Of a DNA stretch of 36,663 nt, positions 1-8,241 are shown in pieces (within the stretch, counting starts at the first letter, position 1; each line of letters starts with the position of its first letter). A program made the translations under genes and the position numbers. Origin of the DNA: DAIOFH01 sp036745875 (GTDB lineage: Bacteria; Planctomycetota; SZUA-567); the NCBI GenBank assembly GCA_036745875.1, contig DAIOFH010000029.1, forward strand, positions 1 to 36,663. The letters run 5' to 3'. The notes beneath the pieces are model-generated. The model ran no database searches and was not told the origin of the DNA. It saw nothing but the letters and a program-made list of their open reading frames with translations.

Positions 1-68
1 TCTGAAATACGGAGGAACGTTGCGACGATGATAAGCCTTGGAGCATCGGAAAAAAATATGGCAATCCG

Positions 69-104
69 CCGCGCCCTTCCATATACTGGAGAGGCGCGGT
101 TTTT
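69..104 (+). terminator. Rho-independent terminator of a gene left of the window
   Basis: The arms CCGCGCC (69-75) and GGCGCGG (93-99) are exact reverse complements. They are extended inward by a weaker stem (TTCC with GGAG) and followed by a run of five T. It ends transcription of a gene before the window and sits just upstream of the toxin gene. Confidence 0.7.
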
Positions 105-124
105 GATAAGTGACCGGATTGCCC

Positions 125-604
125 ATGGTTAGGAAAAAGGTATACCTCGAAACATCCGTCATCAGCTATTTGACCGCCCGGTCGAGCCGGGACATACTCA
201 AGCTGGCGAAGCAGGAAATAACGCGGGAATGGTGGTGCACGAGCCGTTCGTATTTCGACCTGCACGTCTCAATTGCCGTTCTTGATGAAATCAGAAAAGG
301 CGATCCGGAAGCGGCCAAGCGACGGTTGAATGCGGTCGCCGGGTTGCCTGTGCTCGAGACCGGTTCCGATGACGCGGTGGATGTATTGCTCGAGAGGCTG
401 CTTTCTTCCGGAGCGGTGCCTGTGGTGGCGTTACTGGACGCGTATCATATCGCTGTGTCGGCCGTGAATGGCATGGCGTTTTTGCTGACATGGAACTGCA
501 AGCACATAAACAACGCCGAGCGAAAGCACAAAATCGCCACCGTCGTGGCCGACGCCGGGTATAGTGAAGTTGTCATAGCCACACCGGAAGAACTATGGAG
601 GTGA
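125..604 (+). CDS. PIN-domain toxin of VapC type
   Basis: A 159-residue PIN-domain protein, predicted to be a Mg-dependent endoribonuclease toxin of a type II toxin-antitoxin system. The N-terminus has the acidic motif YLETSVISYL, with Glu in place of the usual first Asp. The middle has ITREWW and DEIRKG, and the C-terminal half has LLDAYHIA followed by LLTWNCKHI. This combination is typical of one VapC subfamily. An upstream GTG at 110 is in frame, but it lies at the foot of the terminator; ATG 125 gives the usual start just before the first beta strand. Neither start has a clear ribosome site. The gene is followed after four bases by a small gene with a strong ribosome site, so toxin precedes antitoxin, the reverse of the classical order. 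The cellular RNA target cannot be read from the sequence. Confidence 0.85.
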   Translation: MVRKKVYLETSVISYLTARSSRDILKLAKQEITREWWCTSRSYFDLHVSIAVLDEIRKGDPEAAKRRLNAVAGLPVLETGSDDAVDVLLERLLSSGAVPVVALLDAYHIAVSAVNGMAFLLTWNCKHINNAERKHKIATVVADAGYSEVVIATPEELWR

Positions 605-608
605 CACT

Positions 609-803
609 ATGGAAGAAATGGACCCCATCGAGGAATTGCACGAAGTCCGCAGGAAGATAGTGGCAAAGGCCGGCGGCACGCCTGCCGCTCTTATGCGGTA
701 TTTGCGCTCGTTGGAGAAAAATGAAGGCCGAAAACCGGCGGCTGGTACCGAAAAGATGTCCCGTTCTGGAAGCAATAAGCGGCGGAAGGCCGCCGTGCGG
801 TGA
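609..803 (+). CDS. small antitoxin-like protein partnered with the PIN toxin
   Basis: A 64-residue, highly charged protein starting MEEMDPIEELHEVRRK. Short proteins beginning with a DPI-x-E-x-x-x-x-R pattern often accompany this PIN subfamily and are thought to be antitoxins. The ribosome site GGAGGTG (598-604) overlaps the toxin stop codon, with ATG four bases later, so the two genes are translationally linked. The C-terminal half is rich in Lys, Arg and Ser and has no recognisable fold. No DNA-binding helix-turn-helix or ribbon-helix-helix is obvious, so autoregulation is uncertain. The antitoxin role rests on position and N-terminal pattern. Confidence 0.65.
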   Translation: MEEMDPIEELHEVRRKIVAKAGGTPAALMRYLRSLEKNEGRKPAAGTEKMSRSGSNKRRKAAVR

Positions 804-1048
804 AATGCCGGTGTGTTTCGCGGATGCGACTCTGGGGAGTCAGGTGGGTTCGATATTCCACGACGGTGACGCATTCGGACGTGACCGACGAGAAGAATGA
901 GAAAGTTTTGACTACATCCCCCGTGCCTCCGTCGCATGACATCACTCTCTGATGGGGGGATTCGGCAAGCTCTTTTGGGTGCCGGGGAAAGCCGTGTAGA
1001 AAAAGGTGCATGGCTGTACCTAAAGACAGCACGGCGATTTTCGGCGCT

Positions 1049-1081
1049 GGGGGTTGACCGTACAGGTCAACCCCCGGTTTT
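1049..1081 (+). terminator. strong Rho-independent terminator
   Basis: A perfect 11-bp stem, GGGGGTTGACC (1049-1059) with GGTCAACCCCC (1065-1075), closed by a 5-base loop and followed by GGTTTT. It lies about 245 bases downstream of the antitoxin gene and would end that transcript. The T-run is short, so read-through is possible. Confidence 0.7.
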
Positions 1082-1206
1082 GAGTGCGCTCGGCAGGACG
1101 TATCCGAACGCTTGACTACTGCGCCATATAATATTGGAAGTATATTGTGGCGACGTGGCTGTCTCCTTCTGTTTTGTACAGAAATATCAGTTTTATTTAT
1201 TGCCTC

Positions 1207-1575
1207 TCAATGTATCTTATTGGTGGTTTTGACTAATGTTATGATGCATTCCTTCACATGAGCGGGCAAATCCGGCCATGCCTTGACGATGGTCGCGAGA
1301 TCCTCCGGCAACGCGGTGGTGTAGAGGCAACCGTCCTTCTCGAAACTTGTGTAATACTTGTGTAGGGCTTGTGTAAATTTCGTGGTCTTCTCGTGGTTTT
1401 GGCCAGACTGCGATTCACATGGCAATGACCAATCATCATGATTTATGTTTCCTGTAACATCTGAATATTTACCTTGTTGCGTACACGCCAGACCGATGCT
1501 TTCGCCATGCAGTCCAATATTTTCCACACCACAGAAAACGCCCAAACTCGTTTCAAGTCCTCTCTTCCGCACCAA
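1207..1575 (-). pseudogene. ORF with integrase-associated C-terminal tail, probably a remnant
   Basis: A 122-codon frame opening at a TTG that directly follows a stop. Its first codons are simply the antisense of the tRNA-Leu fragment at 1552-1574, which explains the N-terminal VRKRGLE; that part is not a protein domain. The C-terminal end (LPEDLATIVKAWPDLPAHVK) resembles short tails seen at the ends of tyrosine-recombinase or hypothetical proteins in planctomycete-like genomes. The middle is featureless and no catalytic recombinase residues (Arg, His-x-x-Arg, Tyr) are present. Most likely only the last 35 or so residues derive from a real gene. It is not a functional integrase. Confidence 0.35.
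1552..1574 (+). other. tRNA-Leu 3'-end fragment, candidate att site
   Basis: This 23-base segment reads as a T-loop (TTCAAGT), the 3' half of the T-stem (CCTCT), a seven-base acceptor strand (CTTCCGC), the discriminator A and CCA. The bases before it cannot form the other half of the T-stem and no tRNA body is present, so it is only the 3' end of a tRNA-Leu. Such fragments are the typical footprint of an element that integrated into a tRNA 3' end. Its orientation predicts the intact tRNA-Leu to the left of the window, with the island between. Confidence 0.6.
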
Positions 1576-1736
1576 TTATTAACGCAACTCCTGCTTAATG
1601 CAAGACTTGCGTTTTTTATTAGCACCAAAAAACATCCTATTTATCACTACTTCCTCTGTAAATATCTCACTACAAATCAATCATCAATGATTCACCACGA
1701 TCCATGCTAATTAATACAATCCATGGAGCCGAATAC

Positions 1737-2330
1737 CTATTTCGTAATTCCTAGCGAAACGACCATTTTCAGGGCCTGTTCGACCGTCATCGATGAATAA
1801 CGAATCTCATCCTGAGGGACCATGATCAGAAAACCGCTTGTGGGATTAGGCGTCGTCGGCACAAAAACGGATATCAGGTTGGAGGGGAGCACCGGCTTCT
1901 CATAGTATGATCCGGTCACAAAACCTATGGACCATGTTCCTGTGCGCGGGAACTGGACAAATACGACCTGACGGAACGATGCCCCGTTTTCGCCGAGCAA
2001 AGCATGCAATAGCTGTTTCAAAGCAGAATAAATGCTGGAAACAACAGGAGTGTTGGAAAGAAGCCCGTCGGCAAGGCCGAATATCGCCTTCCCCAGCCAA
2101 CCGGACGCGATATAGCCTACCCCTATCAAAAGCGCCAGCATAATCAACAGCCCCACTCCGGGTATGCCGAAAATAGTCATCTCGGCATACCACTTTGCAG
2201 GCAGCAGCGACTTTGCCCAACGGTCGGTGATTTTGAACAGGGCGACTATGATGTAAATAGTAATAAAGGTTGGCGCGATGACCAGAAAGCCTGCCAGCAG
2301 ATAGCGTCGTATTTTCTTGAATATTTTCAT
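1737..2330 (-). CDS. DUF502 family inner-membrane protein
   Basis: A 197-residue membrane protein of the DUF502 family, whose function is unknown. It begins MKIFKKIRRYLLAGFLVIAP, a basic N-terminus running into a first membrane segment (about residues 11-30). A second hydrophobic segment follows a conserved-looking IPGVGLL stretch (about 53-80). The soluble C-terminal half includes the family-like stretches NTPVVSSIYSALKQ, FPRTGTWSIGFVTG and VFVPTTPNPTSGFLIMVP. The ATG at 2328-2330 was chosen over upstream in-frame codons because AAGGAA lies about seven bases before it and the protein then starts where the family usually does. It stands alone, divergent from the autotransporter gene. Confidence 0.85.
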   Translation of the reverse strand: MKIFKKIRRYLLAGFLVIAPTFITIYIIVALFKITDRWAKSLLPAKWYAEMTIFGIPGVGLLIMLALLIGVGYIASGWLGKAIFGLADGLLSNTPVVSSIYSALKQLLHALLGENGASFRQVVFVQFPRTGTWSIGFVTGSYYEKPVLPSNLISVFVPTTPNPTSGFLIMVPQDEIRYSSMTVEQALKMVVSLGITK

Positions 2331-2752
2331 GTGTGTTCCTTTTTCGAGGCGTTGATCAACAACAAACTGCCGCCATTGGTGACGCGCCCCCGTTTCATAA
2401 CCATACATACTTCTATCGCACCTCTGCAACGGTTCCTCGCACAATAAGTGGGGTTCTACGGCTTACCCAAAAAACAACCGTGAAAACAGACATGATTAAA
2501 ACGACCTACCAACAGGGGTCATTGTTTTATCATGAATCATTATCAACTATAACCGATAATTGGGCCCACACCACGCTACAAGGCTCTTAATAGAGAAGAT
2601 AATTACATATTTTATGACCAAGCAACCGAGTATATTACAATAATTAACGATTTTTAACATTTGTGCTTTACTTCGTTATTCATTTTCCCATAATAAGCTT
2701 GATTAAATTCCCCAAATATTTTTTAGTATTGAAACCGGCAAAGGAAAGATCC
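2331..2752. other. AT-rich divergent intergenic region
   Basis: About 420 bases between the DUF502 gene (leftward) and the autotransporter gene (rightward). The right half is very AT-rich and should contain the autotransporter promoter. A CATAAT at 2689-2694 is a possible -10 box, but I find no well-spaced -35. No convincing small gene, hairpin or operator was recognised. Confidence 0.4.
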
Positions 2753-4678
2753 ATGAACAGCCAAATTCTGTTTCTACGAAAAGCTGCCTATATTATAGTC
2801 ACACGACAGATTAGGACCTTTCTCCTCCTGATAGGCATGTTATTTGTCGCCTCGACGGCCGATGCCCTGGAAAACCCCGTTTACGTTTTCGGAACAAACT
2901 CACTCGCCCAAAGCATCGGTACAGGTACGGAGAATAATATCGTCGTCAATGTCGCTGATTCCGCATTTGTCTCGCGGCAAAATGGCGACACCGTCATCAG
3001 TCTTTACGACTATGCAAACATCACCATCAATAAAAACGCCACGGTCCAAGGGAATGCCAATTCTGGTGGCGGCGGCCACTTTAATAGCGGGCCGAATGTC
3101 ATAGAATTCAACAGCCACTCCACCGTGACCATACAGAGTGGAGCCGTAGTTCAGCAGCTTGGCAGCACCACCAACGGTGAAGCCATCAACGCCCATGGCT
3201 TTGGCAACAATATCGTCAACTACGGCACCATACACAGCGCTAATGGCGCTGCGCTGTGGTTCCAGGACACCTCGACCACCGGCGACTATGCGCTGAGAAA
3301 CACGGTTACTAATTACGGAACAATCTCCACCGACAAGGGAGATGGATATAACGTGTTCGGCAGCAGCCGCGGCAGCGGCGGCCCGGGTCTGGTTTTCAAT
3401 AACTACGGCTTGGTTAAGGGTTCACTCCAATTTGGCAACGGAAACGACAGCTTGCTGTTTGGGCCAGGATCGCAAATCACCGGCAACGTCAATGGCGGCG
3501 GAGGCACCAACGACCTTACGCTCGACGCCAACGCAGGTCAGTCCGCCACTCTGCAGGGCTCGGTCAAGAATTTCAATTCCATCACCAAAATCGGCGAAGG
3601 GAGGTGGGCCATTCTAGGGCAAGTGCCTTCGCAAGGCGGCGGCGAATATCCTCCTTCTCCCATTAACGGCGCGCTCGAGGGCATTGTGAGCCTGACTGTC
3701 AAGAATGGCTTGTTGAACATTGTGGGCGCTGCACCCAATTTTGACGGCACTGTTCTGATTGAAGCTCCCGGAACGCTCAGCATTCAGGCCCAAAGCATCA
3801 ATAAAGCCGGCAGCGTGGAAACCAACGGCCAACTGATTTTTGACCAAGCCTTCAACGATACATATTCTGGCAAAGCCATCACTGGGACCGGATCGGTCAC
3901 TAAAGAGGGAGGCGGCATGCTGGTAATGTCTCCCCAAAACGACAATACTTACTCAGGCGGTACGTATATCGTGGAAGGCGGCTTGGCAGTTGACAGGGAT
4001 TCGGATCTGGGCGCTTCCACCGGCGCGGTCATTTTGGGGTCTCAAACATTTGCCGGTCTCTCAACCAACGGCACGCTGCGCTTCGATTCAACCTTCGATT
4101 TGGCCTCAACTCGTGCGATTACGCTTCAGGATGGCGGAGGTACCTTCGACACCAATGGCAATACCACCAACATAAGCCAAACCATCTCCGGCACTGGGCG
4201 ATTGACCAAGGCCGGGGAAGGGACATTGAACCTTTCCGGCAATAATACCTACGCAGGCGGAACCACCGTCACAGGCGGAATTCTTGGCATCAATTCCGAC
4301 GCCGCCCTGGGAGCATCCGGCTCCCGTTTGGCATTGTACGACGCCACCACTTTGCGGCTGAACGGCGATCTCGGCGCCAACACCAGGCCGGTGACATTGG
4401 CGGGCGCTCCCGGATCCTCGATGACCATCGACACCGGCATTTACAGCGGAACCCTCGCCGGGAATGTCGACGGCAACGGTAAGCTGGTCAAGCAGGGGAC
4501 GGGAACCCTTGCCCTATACGGCAGCAACATTTACCAGGGGGGCACCAGGGTGGAAGCGGGTACTCTCGCCATCAACTCGTCCAACGCCCTTGGCAGCGAA
4601 ACGAACGCGCTCGAGCTGTACGACAGAACCACACTGCGTCTGGACGGCAATGTATTGATGAACAACCGGCCATTGTAA
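2753..4678 (+). CDS. autotransporter passenger, N-terminal part (frameshifted)
   Basis: This is the secreted passenger of a type V (autotransporter) protein. ATG 2753 follows AAGGAAAG and opens a long signal peptide of about 38 residues with a charged N-region (RKAAYIIVTRQIR), a hydrophobic core and a cleavage-like STADA end. The rest is a Gly/Asn/Thr-rich beta-helix with several autotransporter-associated repeats (PATR), for example GEGTLNLSGNNTYAGGTTV and GTGTLALYGSNIYQGGTRV. The frame ends abruptly at 4678 in the middle of a repeat; the sequence continues in another frame from about 4673 into the next entry. Repaired, the whole protein would be close to 1,390 residues. As it stands this part has no barrel and could not reach the surface. 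The break is a one-base deletion or a sequencing error. Confidence 0.8.
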   Translation: MNSQILFLRKAAYIIVTRQIRTFLLLIGMLFVASTADALENPVYVFGTNSLAQSIGTGTENNIVVNVADSAFVSRQNGDTVISLYDYANITINKNATVQGNANSGGGGHFNSGPNVIEFNSHSTVTIQSGAVVQQLGSTTNGEAINAHGFGNNIVNYGTIHSANGAALWFQDTSTTGDYALRNTVTNYGTISTDKGDGYNVFGSSRGSGGPGLVFNNYGLVKGSLQFGNGNDSLLFGPGSQITGNVNGGGGTNDLTLDANAGQSATLQGSVKNFNSITKIGEGRWAILGQVPSQGGGEYPPSPINGALEGIVSLTVKNGLLNIVGAAPNFDGTVLIEAPGTLSIQAQSINKAGSVETNGQLIFDQAFNDTYSGKAITGTGSVTKEGGGMLVMSPQNDNTYSGGTYIVEGGLAVDRDSDLGASTGAVILGSQTFAGLSTNGTLRFDSTFDLASTRAITLQDGGGTFDTNGNTTNISQTISGTGRLTKAGEGTLNLSGNNTYAGGTTVTGGILGINSDAALGASGSRLALYDATTLRLNGDLGANTRPVTLAGAPGSSMTIDTGIYSGTLAGNVDGNGKLVKQGTGTLALYGSNIYQGGTRVEAGTLAINSSNALGSETNALELYDRTTLRLDGNVLMNNRPL

Positions 4679-4710
4679 TCGGCGGAGGCCCTATATCTAC
4701 GCCGTATTCC

Positions 4711-6912
4711 GTGGTCGTGGATACGCAGCAATTCATGGGAACGTTCAATAACAACATAACTGAAGCGACGGCCGGAACCCGGCTGGAAAAAATGGGTACA
4801 GGCGAATTGGGCCTGTATGGTAATAACACCTACAGTGGCGGAACCTGGGTCAAAAATGGCATTGTGGCAGTCCGAGCGCTCTCCGGTCTGGGCAGCGGCA
4901 ACGTATTCTTGGGCGACCACCTCCTCGCAACCGACGGTGGTACCGGAACCACCAGGGGAACGCTACGCGCCGACGGCGACCTCGATTTCACCGGATCAGG
5001 AAAATACATCTCCCTGAACCAGGGTGGCGGCATGATCAACACCGACGGCTTCACCGTCACTCTCGACGAGCAGATGCTGAGGAATGGTTTGACTTCGGCG
5101 AACCCGGGTGATTTCCACAAGAGCGGCCTGGGAACGCTGGCATTGCTTAATAACCAATATTATTCCGGCCGCACCTTCATCGACGGTGGCACCCTTCAGC
5201 TCGATGCAGTCAATACGAATTCGCCGATGACCAACTCCAAGGGCCTTCTGAACACACCGGAAGTCACCATCGCGGCGGGCGCAAGGCTGGAAGGCCAAGA
5301 CGTGGTCGGTAACTCGATGAACCAGAAGATCTTCAACGACACCGGCGACGTAAACGTCATCATACCTTCTTCACCCGGCGCCTACACCACCATCATCAAC
5401 TTCGGAACGATCGCACCCGGCCTGGACCGCTACCACAACTCCTTTGATAACAGGGATACCCACTTCATCCCCTTGACCCTGGCCGGCGATTACCGCGCCA
5501 TGGGCAATGCGGCCGTGGAGATCCACACCCAGCTTATCGACGATACATCGCAACACGGCACCTTGATCATTGACGGCGTTATCGATCCCCGATCCACGGC
5601 GACGGCCGTGCGGGTCATTCACGAGGGCGGGGACGGCGCGACCACGGAAGACGGCATTGAAATTATCCGCCTTCTCGGAAACGGTTCAGCCTACAGCACC
5701 ACGGAACTACGGGATCAATTGAGATCGAATTTTTACCTGGCTTCGGACTTCCGAGCGCCAGACGGCAAATCTGCAGTGGTTGCGGGCGCGTACTCCTATT
5801 ACATGGAGGACGACAACGACTTAGTTGATCCGGCCAACTACGGTGGCCTGTTCCTGAGGAATGCCAAGAATACCGACGGCACCAACGTACTCCACCCCGG
5901 CACGGGGCTCTACGAATCTTACTCCCTCATACTCGGTTCTCTTACCCGCCTGCCCACCCTCGAACAGCGTGTCGGCCACCGCCTTTGGGTGTTCGGCGGC
6001 GAAGTAGCATCCACAGAAGCAACGGCATCGCTGGACAACCAACGTCGTCGTGTCGACGCCGCAGGAGTGTGGATCAAGGCCGAAGGTTCATTATCCAGTT
6101 ACAAGCCTAGACTCGAATCAAACGGCGACGCCAAGTATGACCTTGATTTTGCCCGGATCAATATCGGCGGCGACATGCCGCTGTTCCATGCCACAGACGG
6201 TTCAAAGCTGTTCGGTGGGCTCAACCTGAATGTCGGCAGGGCAAAGGCGGATATCACCTCCTTCCACGGTGACGGCAACATCGATGTCGACACCTTCGCT
6301 CTCGGCGGCGCGCTTACCTGGTTCGGTAGCAGGGGCTTCTATGCCGACGCGCAAGGCCGTTACAGCCACTATGACAGCGACATCAAGTCCAAGGTCATTT
6401 CTTCATCACCCAAGTTGGTATCCGACAATGAAGGCAACGGCTATGCCTTCAGCCTTGAGCTTGGGCAGTTCTTCGATCTCAACCAAACCTGGTCGCTGAC
6501 TCCCCAGGCCCAACTGTCATACACTTCGGCAAGGTTCAGCGATTTCAAAGATTCGTTGAACAGTGAAATCATCAGTGCCGACGACTACAAGAGCCTCGAA
6601 GGCCGCCTCGGCGTGGCGCTTAACTATGAAAATTGCCACATCGACGGCGCGGGCAATGTGGTGCGCAATAAACTATACGGCCTCGCAAACATGTATCACG
6701 AATTCAAAGGTGACGCATCCGTTAACATCTCCACCGTGCATTACAAGAGCAAGCTCAACAAAACCTGGGCGGGTCTCTTCGTCGGCAGCAGCAGGAATTG
6801 GCGCAATGACCAACTTTCGGTCTATGGCGAAATTGGCGCACGTTCCAGCACCAAGCATTTCGGCAACGAATATGTCTTGAGCGGCGAGGTGGGATTTCGC
6901 ATCATGTTCTAA
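4711..6912 (+). CDS. autotransporter C-terminal part: passenger end and beta-barrel
   Basis: This continues the passenger of the preceding frame. The open frame extends back to about 4673, where IVIGGGP completes the interrupted repeat; 4711 is only a nominal GTG. Two more PATR repeats (GTGELGLYGNNTYSGGTWV and a variant near residue 150) are followed by a linker. An autotransporter beta-domain then fills roughly residues 450-733, with alternating aromatic/hydrophobic strands. The protein ends EVGFRIMF, and the terminal Phe is the classic outer-membrane (Bam) recognition signal. There is no signal peptide, so this part cannot be exported on its own. A terminator follows directly. It is likely a surface adhesin or host-interaction factor, but nothing shows its ligand. 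Confidence 0.8.
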   Translation: MVVDTQQFMGTFNNNITEATAGTRLEKMGTGELGLYGNNTYSGGTWVKNGIVAVRALSGLGSGNVFLGDHLLATDGGTGTTRGTLRADGDLDFTGSGKYISLNQGGGMINTDGFTVTLDEQMLRNGLTSANPGDFHKSGLGTLALLNNQYYSGRTFIDGGTLQLDAVNTNSPMTNSKGLLNTPEVTIAAGARLEGQDVVGNSMNQKIFNDTGDVNVIIPSSPGAYTTIINFGTIAPGLDRYHNSFDNRDTHFIPLTLAGDYRAMGNAAVEIHTQLIDDTSQHGTLIIDGVIDPRSTATAVRVIHEGGDGATTEDGIEIIRLLGNGSAYSTTELRDQLRSNFYLASDFRAPDGKSAVVAGAYSYYMEDDNDLVDPANYGGLFLRNAKNTDGTNVLHPGTGLYESYSLILGSLTRLPTLEQRVGHRLWVFGGEVASTEATASLDNQRRRVDAAGVWIKAEGSLSSYKPRLESNGDAKYDLDFARINIGGDMPLFHATDGSKLFGGLNLNVGRAKADITSFHGDGNIDVDTFALGGALTWFGSRGFYADAQGRYSHYDSDIKSKVISSSPKLVSDNEGNGYAFSLELGQFFDLNQTWSLTPQAQLSYTSARFSDFKDSLNSEIISADDYKSLEGRLGVALNYENCHIDGAGNVVRNKLYGLANMYHEFKGDASVNISTVHYKSKLNKTWAGLFVGSSRNWRNDQLSVYGEIGARSSTKHFGNEYVLSGEVGFRIMF

Positions 6913-6937
6913 TGCAGACACACAAATACAATCAATA

Positions 6938-6968
6938 AAAGGGCACCCGTTTTGCGGGCGCCCTTTAA
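6938..6968 (+). terminator. terminator after the autotransporter gene
   Basis: The stem is AAAGGGC plus CCCG, pairing with CGGG plus GCCCTTT, with one A-C mismatch and a five-base loop, followed by TTTAATT. It lies 26 bases after the barrel stop codon. Because the opposite strand also carries a short T-run, it may work in both directions and also close the convergent phosphonate operon. Confidence 0.8.
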
Positions 6969-6982
6969 TTCTTAGCGGCATA

Positions 6983-8209
6983 TTATCCAGTCTTCTTTCC
7001 TGCTCGGGCATCGGCGCAACGTTGCATAAATGCCGTTGTCGAGGCATTTACTTTGCCAAATCGCGCCAAGGAAAATGCTTCGACAGGTAGGGCGCTTTTG
7101 CCGGTTAGTACCAGCTCCGCCATCGCCCGGCCAATTCCGCCGCATACGGCTATCCCCATACCGGCGCAACCAGCCGCGGCATACAGACCCGGGAAACCGG
7201 GTACCGGGCCGAGATTGAACAATCCATCCGGAGTATATGTCGAGAATCCGCTAATATAGTGCGCTATCTCCTGATCGCCCAGATCAGGAAAATGACCGGC
7301 AAGCGACTCGACACACCCTTCGAAATTATTCCATCCATCCGGATCCTGGCGGAATGTATAGGAATAGGCATTATCGGGAAGGTCGTGCGGATCAAGCCAG
7401 ATGCACTGCGGTTCTCGCCACCCCACGATAAGGCTGCCATTTTCCGGCCTGGTATATGCCCGCGCGTCCGGAAGAATGCATATCGGATGACGGGCGGGGA
7501 ATTGTCTAGGATTGTAGCCCGTTATCCAATACTGGCTCCGCACCGGTGTAAATGGAATCGACTGCTCCAGGGGTTCCAAGAGAAGGTTTGTCCAGGCTCC
7601 GGCGGCAAGGATCACTTTTTGGGCGTGAAATTGAACCTTGTCAGTCGCTATACTATACCCGCCCGCCGCCATGGGCATAACTGTCCTTGCCTCGCAGCCA
7701 GATACGATTTCAACCCCGCCCTCCCGTGCCGCATTAAGATAGGCCATGGTCAAAAGATATCCGTCGACAAATCCGTCGTCCCGGTACCGGTATGCATTGA
7801 GTATCGATCCCGCGTCCAGCCACGGTACCTCCGCACCGACCTTCCGCAGGGTTATCGTCTCGCCGATCACGCCATGGCTGCCTGATACTTTATATGTTTT
7901 ATCCAAACCACGAGCGCTGTTCCCGGTTGCCGCCACGTGTATCGATCCGACCCGATAGTAGCCGAGAGCTTCCGGTTCGCCTGTAGAGAGTACGTGAATC
8001 TGCCGTATCGTTTCCCTGACAAAAGGAATAACCGACGCATACGAACGGGCCAACGATACAAGGGTGGCAGCCTTCGCGGTCGCCCCGTTGACAGGCGTGT
8101 TCCGCTCGAGCAATAGAATGTCGCGATGCCCCGCCTGCGTAAGCGAATAGGCGATTGCCGCTCCGGTTACACCACAACCGATGATTATAGTTTGGAAATT
8201 TGTTTTCAT
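6983..8209 (-). CDS. FAD-dependent oxidoreductase (DAO family) of the phosphonate operon
   Basis: A 408-residue flavoprotein of the glycine oxidase/D-amino-acid oxidase family. It has the dinucleotide motif GCGVTG at 11-16 and the ribose-binding Glu at 35 (ILLLERN). A second FAD region (VILAAGAWTN) lies near the middle, and GPVPGFPGLYAAAGCAGMG near the end closes the FAD site. It is the last gene of the AEP operon, 32 bases after the permease. FAD enzymes of this fold recur beside phosphonatase genes and some are known to deaminate or dealkylate N-substituted aminophosphonates, so I infer a role in feeding modified AEP into the pathway. Substrate is unproven. The ribosome site is weak (GGAC). 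No membrane segment or signal peptide is seen, so it should be cytoplasmic. Confidence 0.8.
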   Translation of the reverse strand: MKTNFQTIIIGCGVTGAAIAYSLTQAGHRDILLLERNTPVNGATAKAATLVSLARSYASVIPFVRETIRQIHVLSTGEPEALGYYRVGSIHVAATGNSARGLDKTYKVSGSHGVIGETITLRKVGAEVPWLDAGSILNAYRYRDDGFVDGYLLTMAYLNAAREGGVEIVSGCEARTVMPMAAGGYSIATDKVQFHAQKVILAAGAWTNLLLEPLEQSIPFTPVRSQYWITGYNPRQFPARHPICILPDARAYTRPENGSLIVGWREPQCIWLDPHDLPDNAYSYTFRQDPDGWNNFEGCVESLAGHFPDLGDQEIAHYISGFSTYTPDGLFNLGPVPGFPGLYAAAGCAGMGIAVCGGIGRAMAELVLTGKSALPVEAFSLARFGKVNASTTAFMQRCADARAGKKTG

Positions 8210-8241
8210 TTAGTATGTCCAATTACTTTTCGCCCGTGCCT

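Larger units (their letters stand above)
804..1736. other. gene-poor island edge
   Basis: About 930 bases with little solid coding content between the toxin-antitoxin pair and the DUF502 gene. It contains a strong terminator (1049-1081), an antisense ORF of doubtful status with an integrase-like tail (1207-1575) and a tRNA-Leu 3' fragment (1552-1574). From about 1100 onward it is clearly more AT-rich than the flanking genes, as expected for acquired or decayed DNA. I see no recognisable gene in 804-1048 or 1576-1736. Confidence 0.6.

Noticed and set aside
1207..1575. 122-codon frame as a functional integrase
   Set aside because: It lacks the catalytic Arg-His-Arg-Tyr set and its first codons are antisense to a tRNA fragment.
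4668..4682. programmed -1 frameshift in the autotransporter
   Set aside because: No slippery X-XXY-YYZ heptamer or downstream stem is evident at the junction; a simple base loss explains it better.
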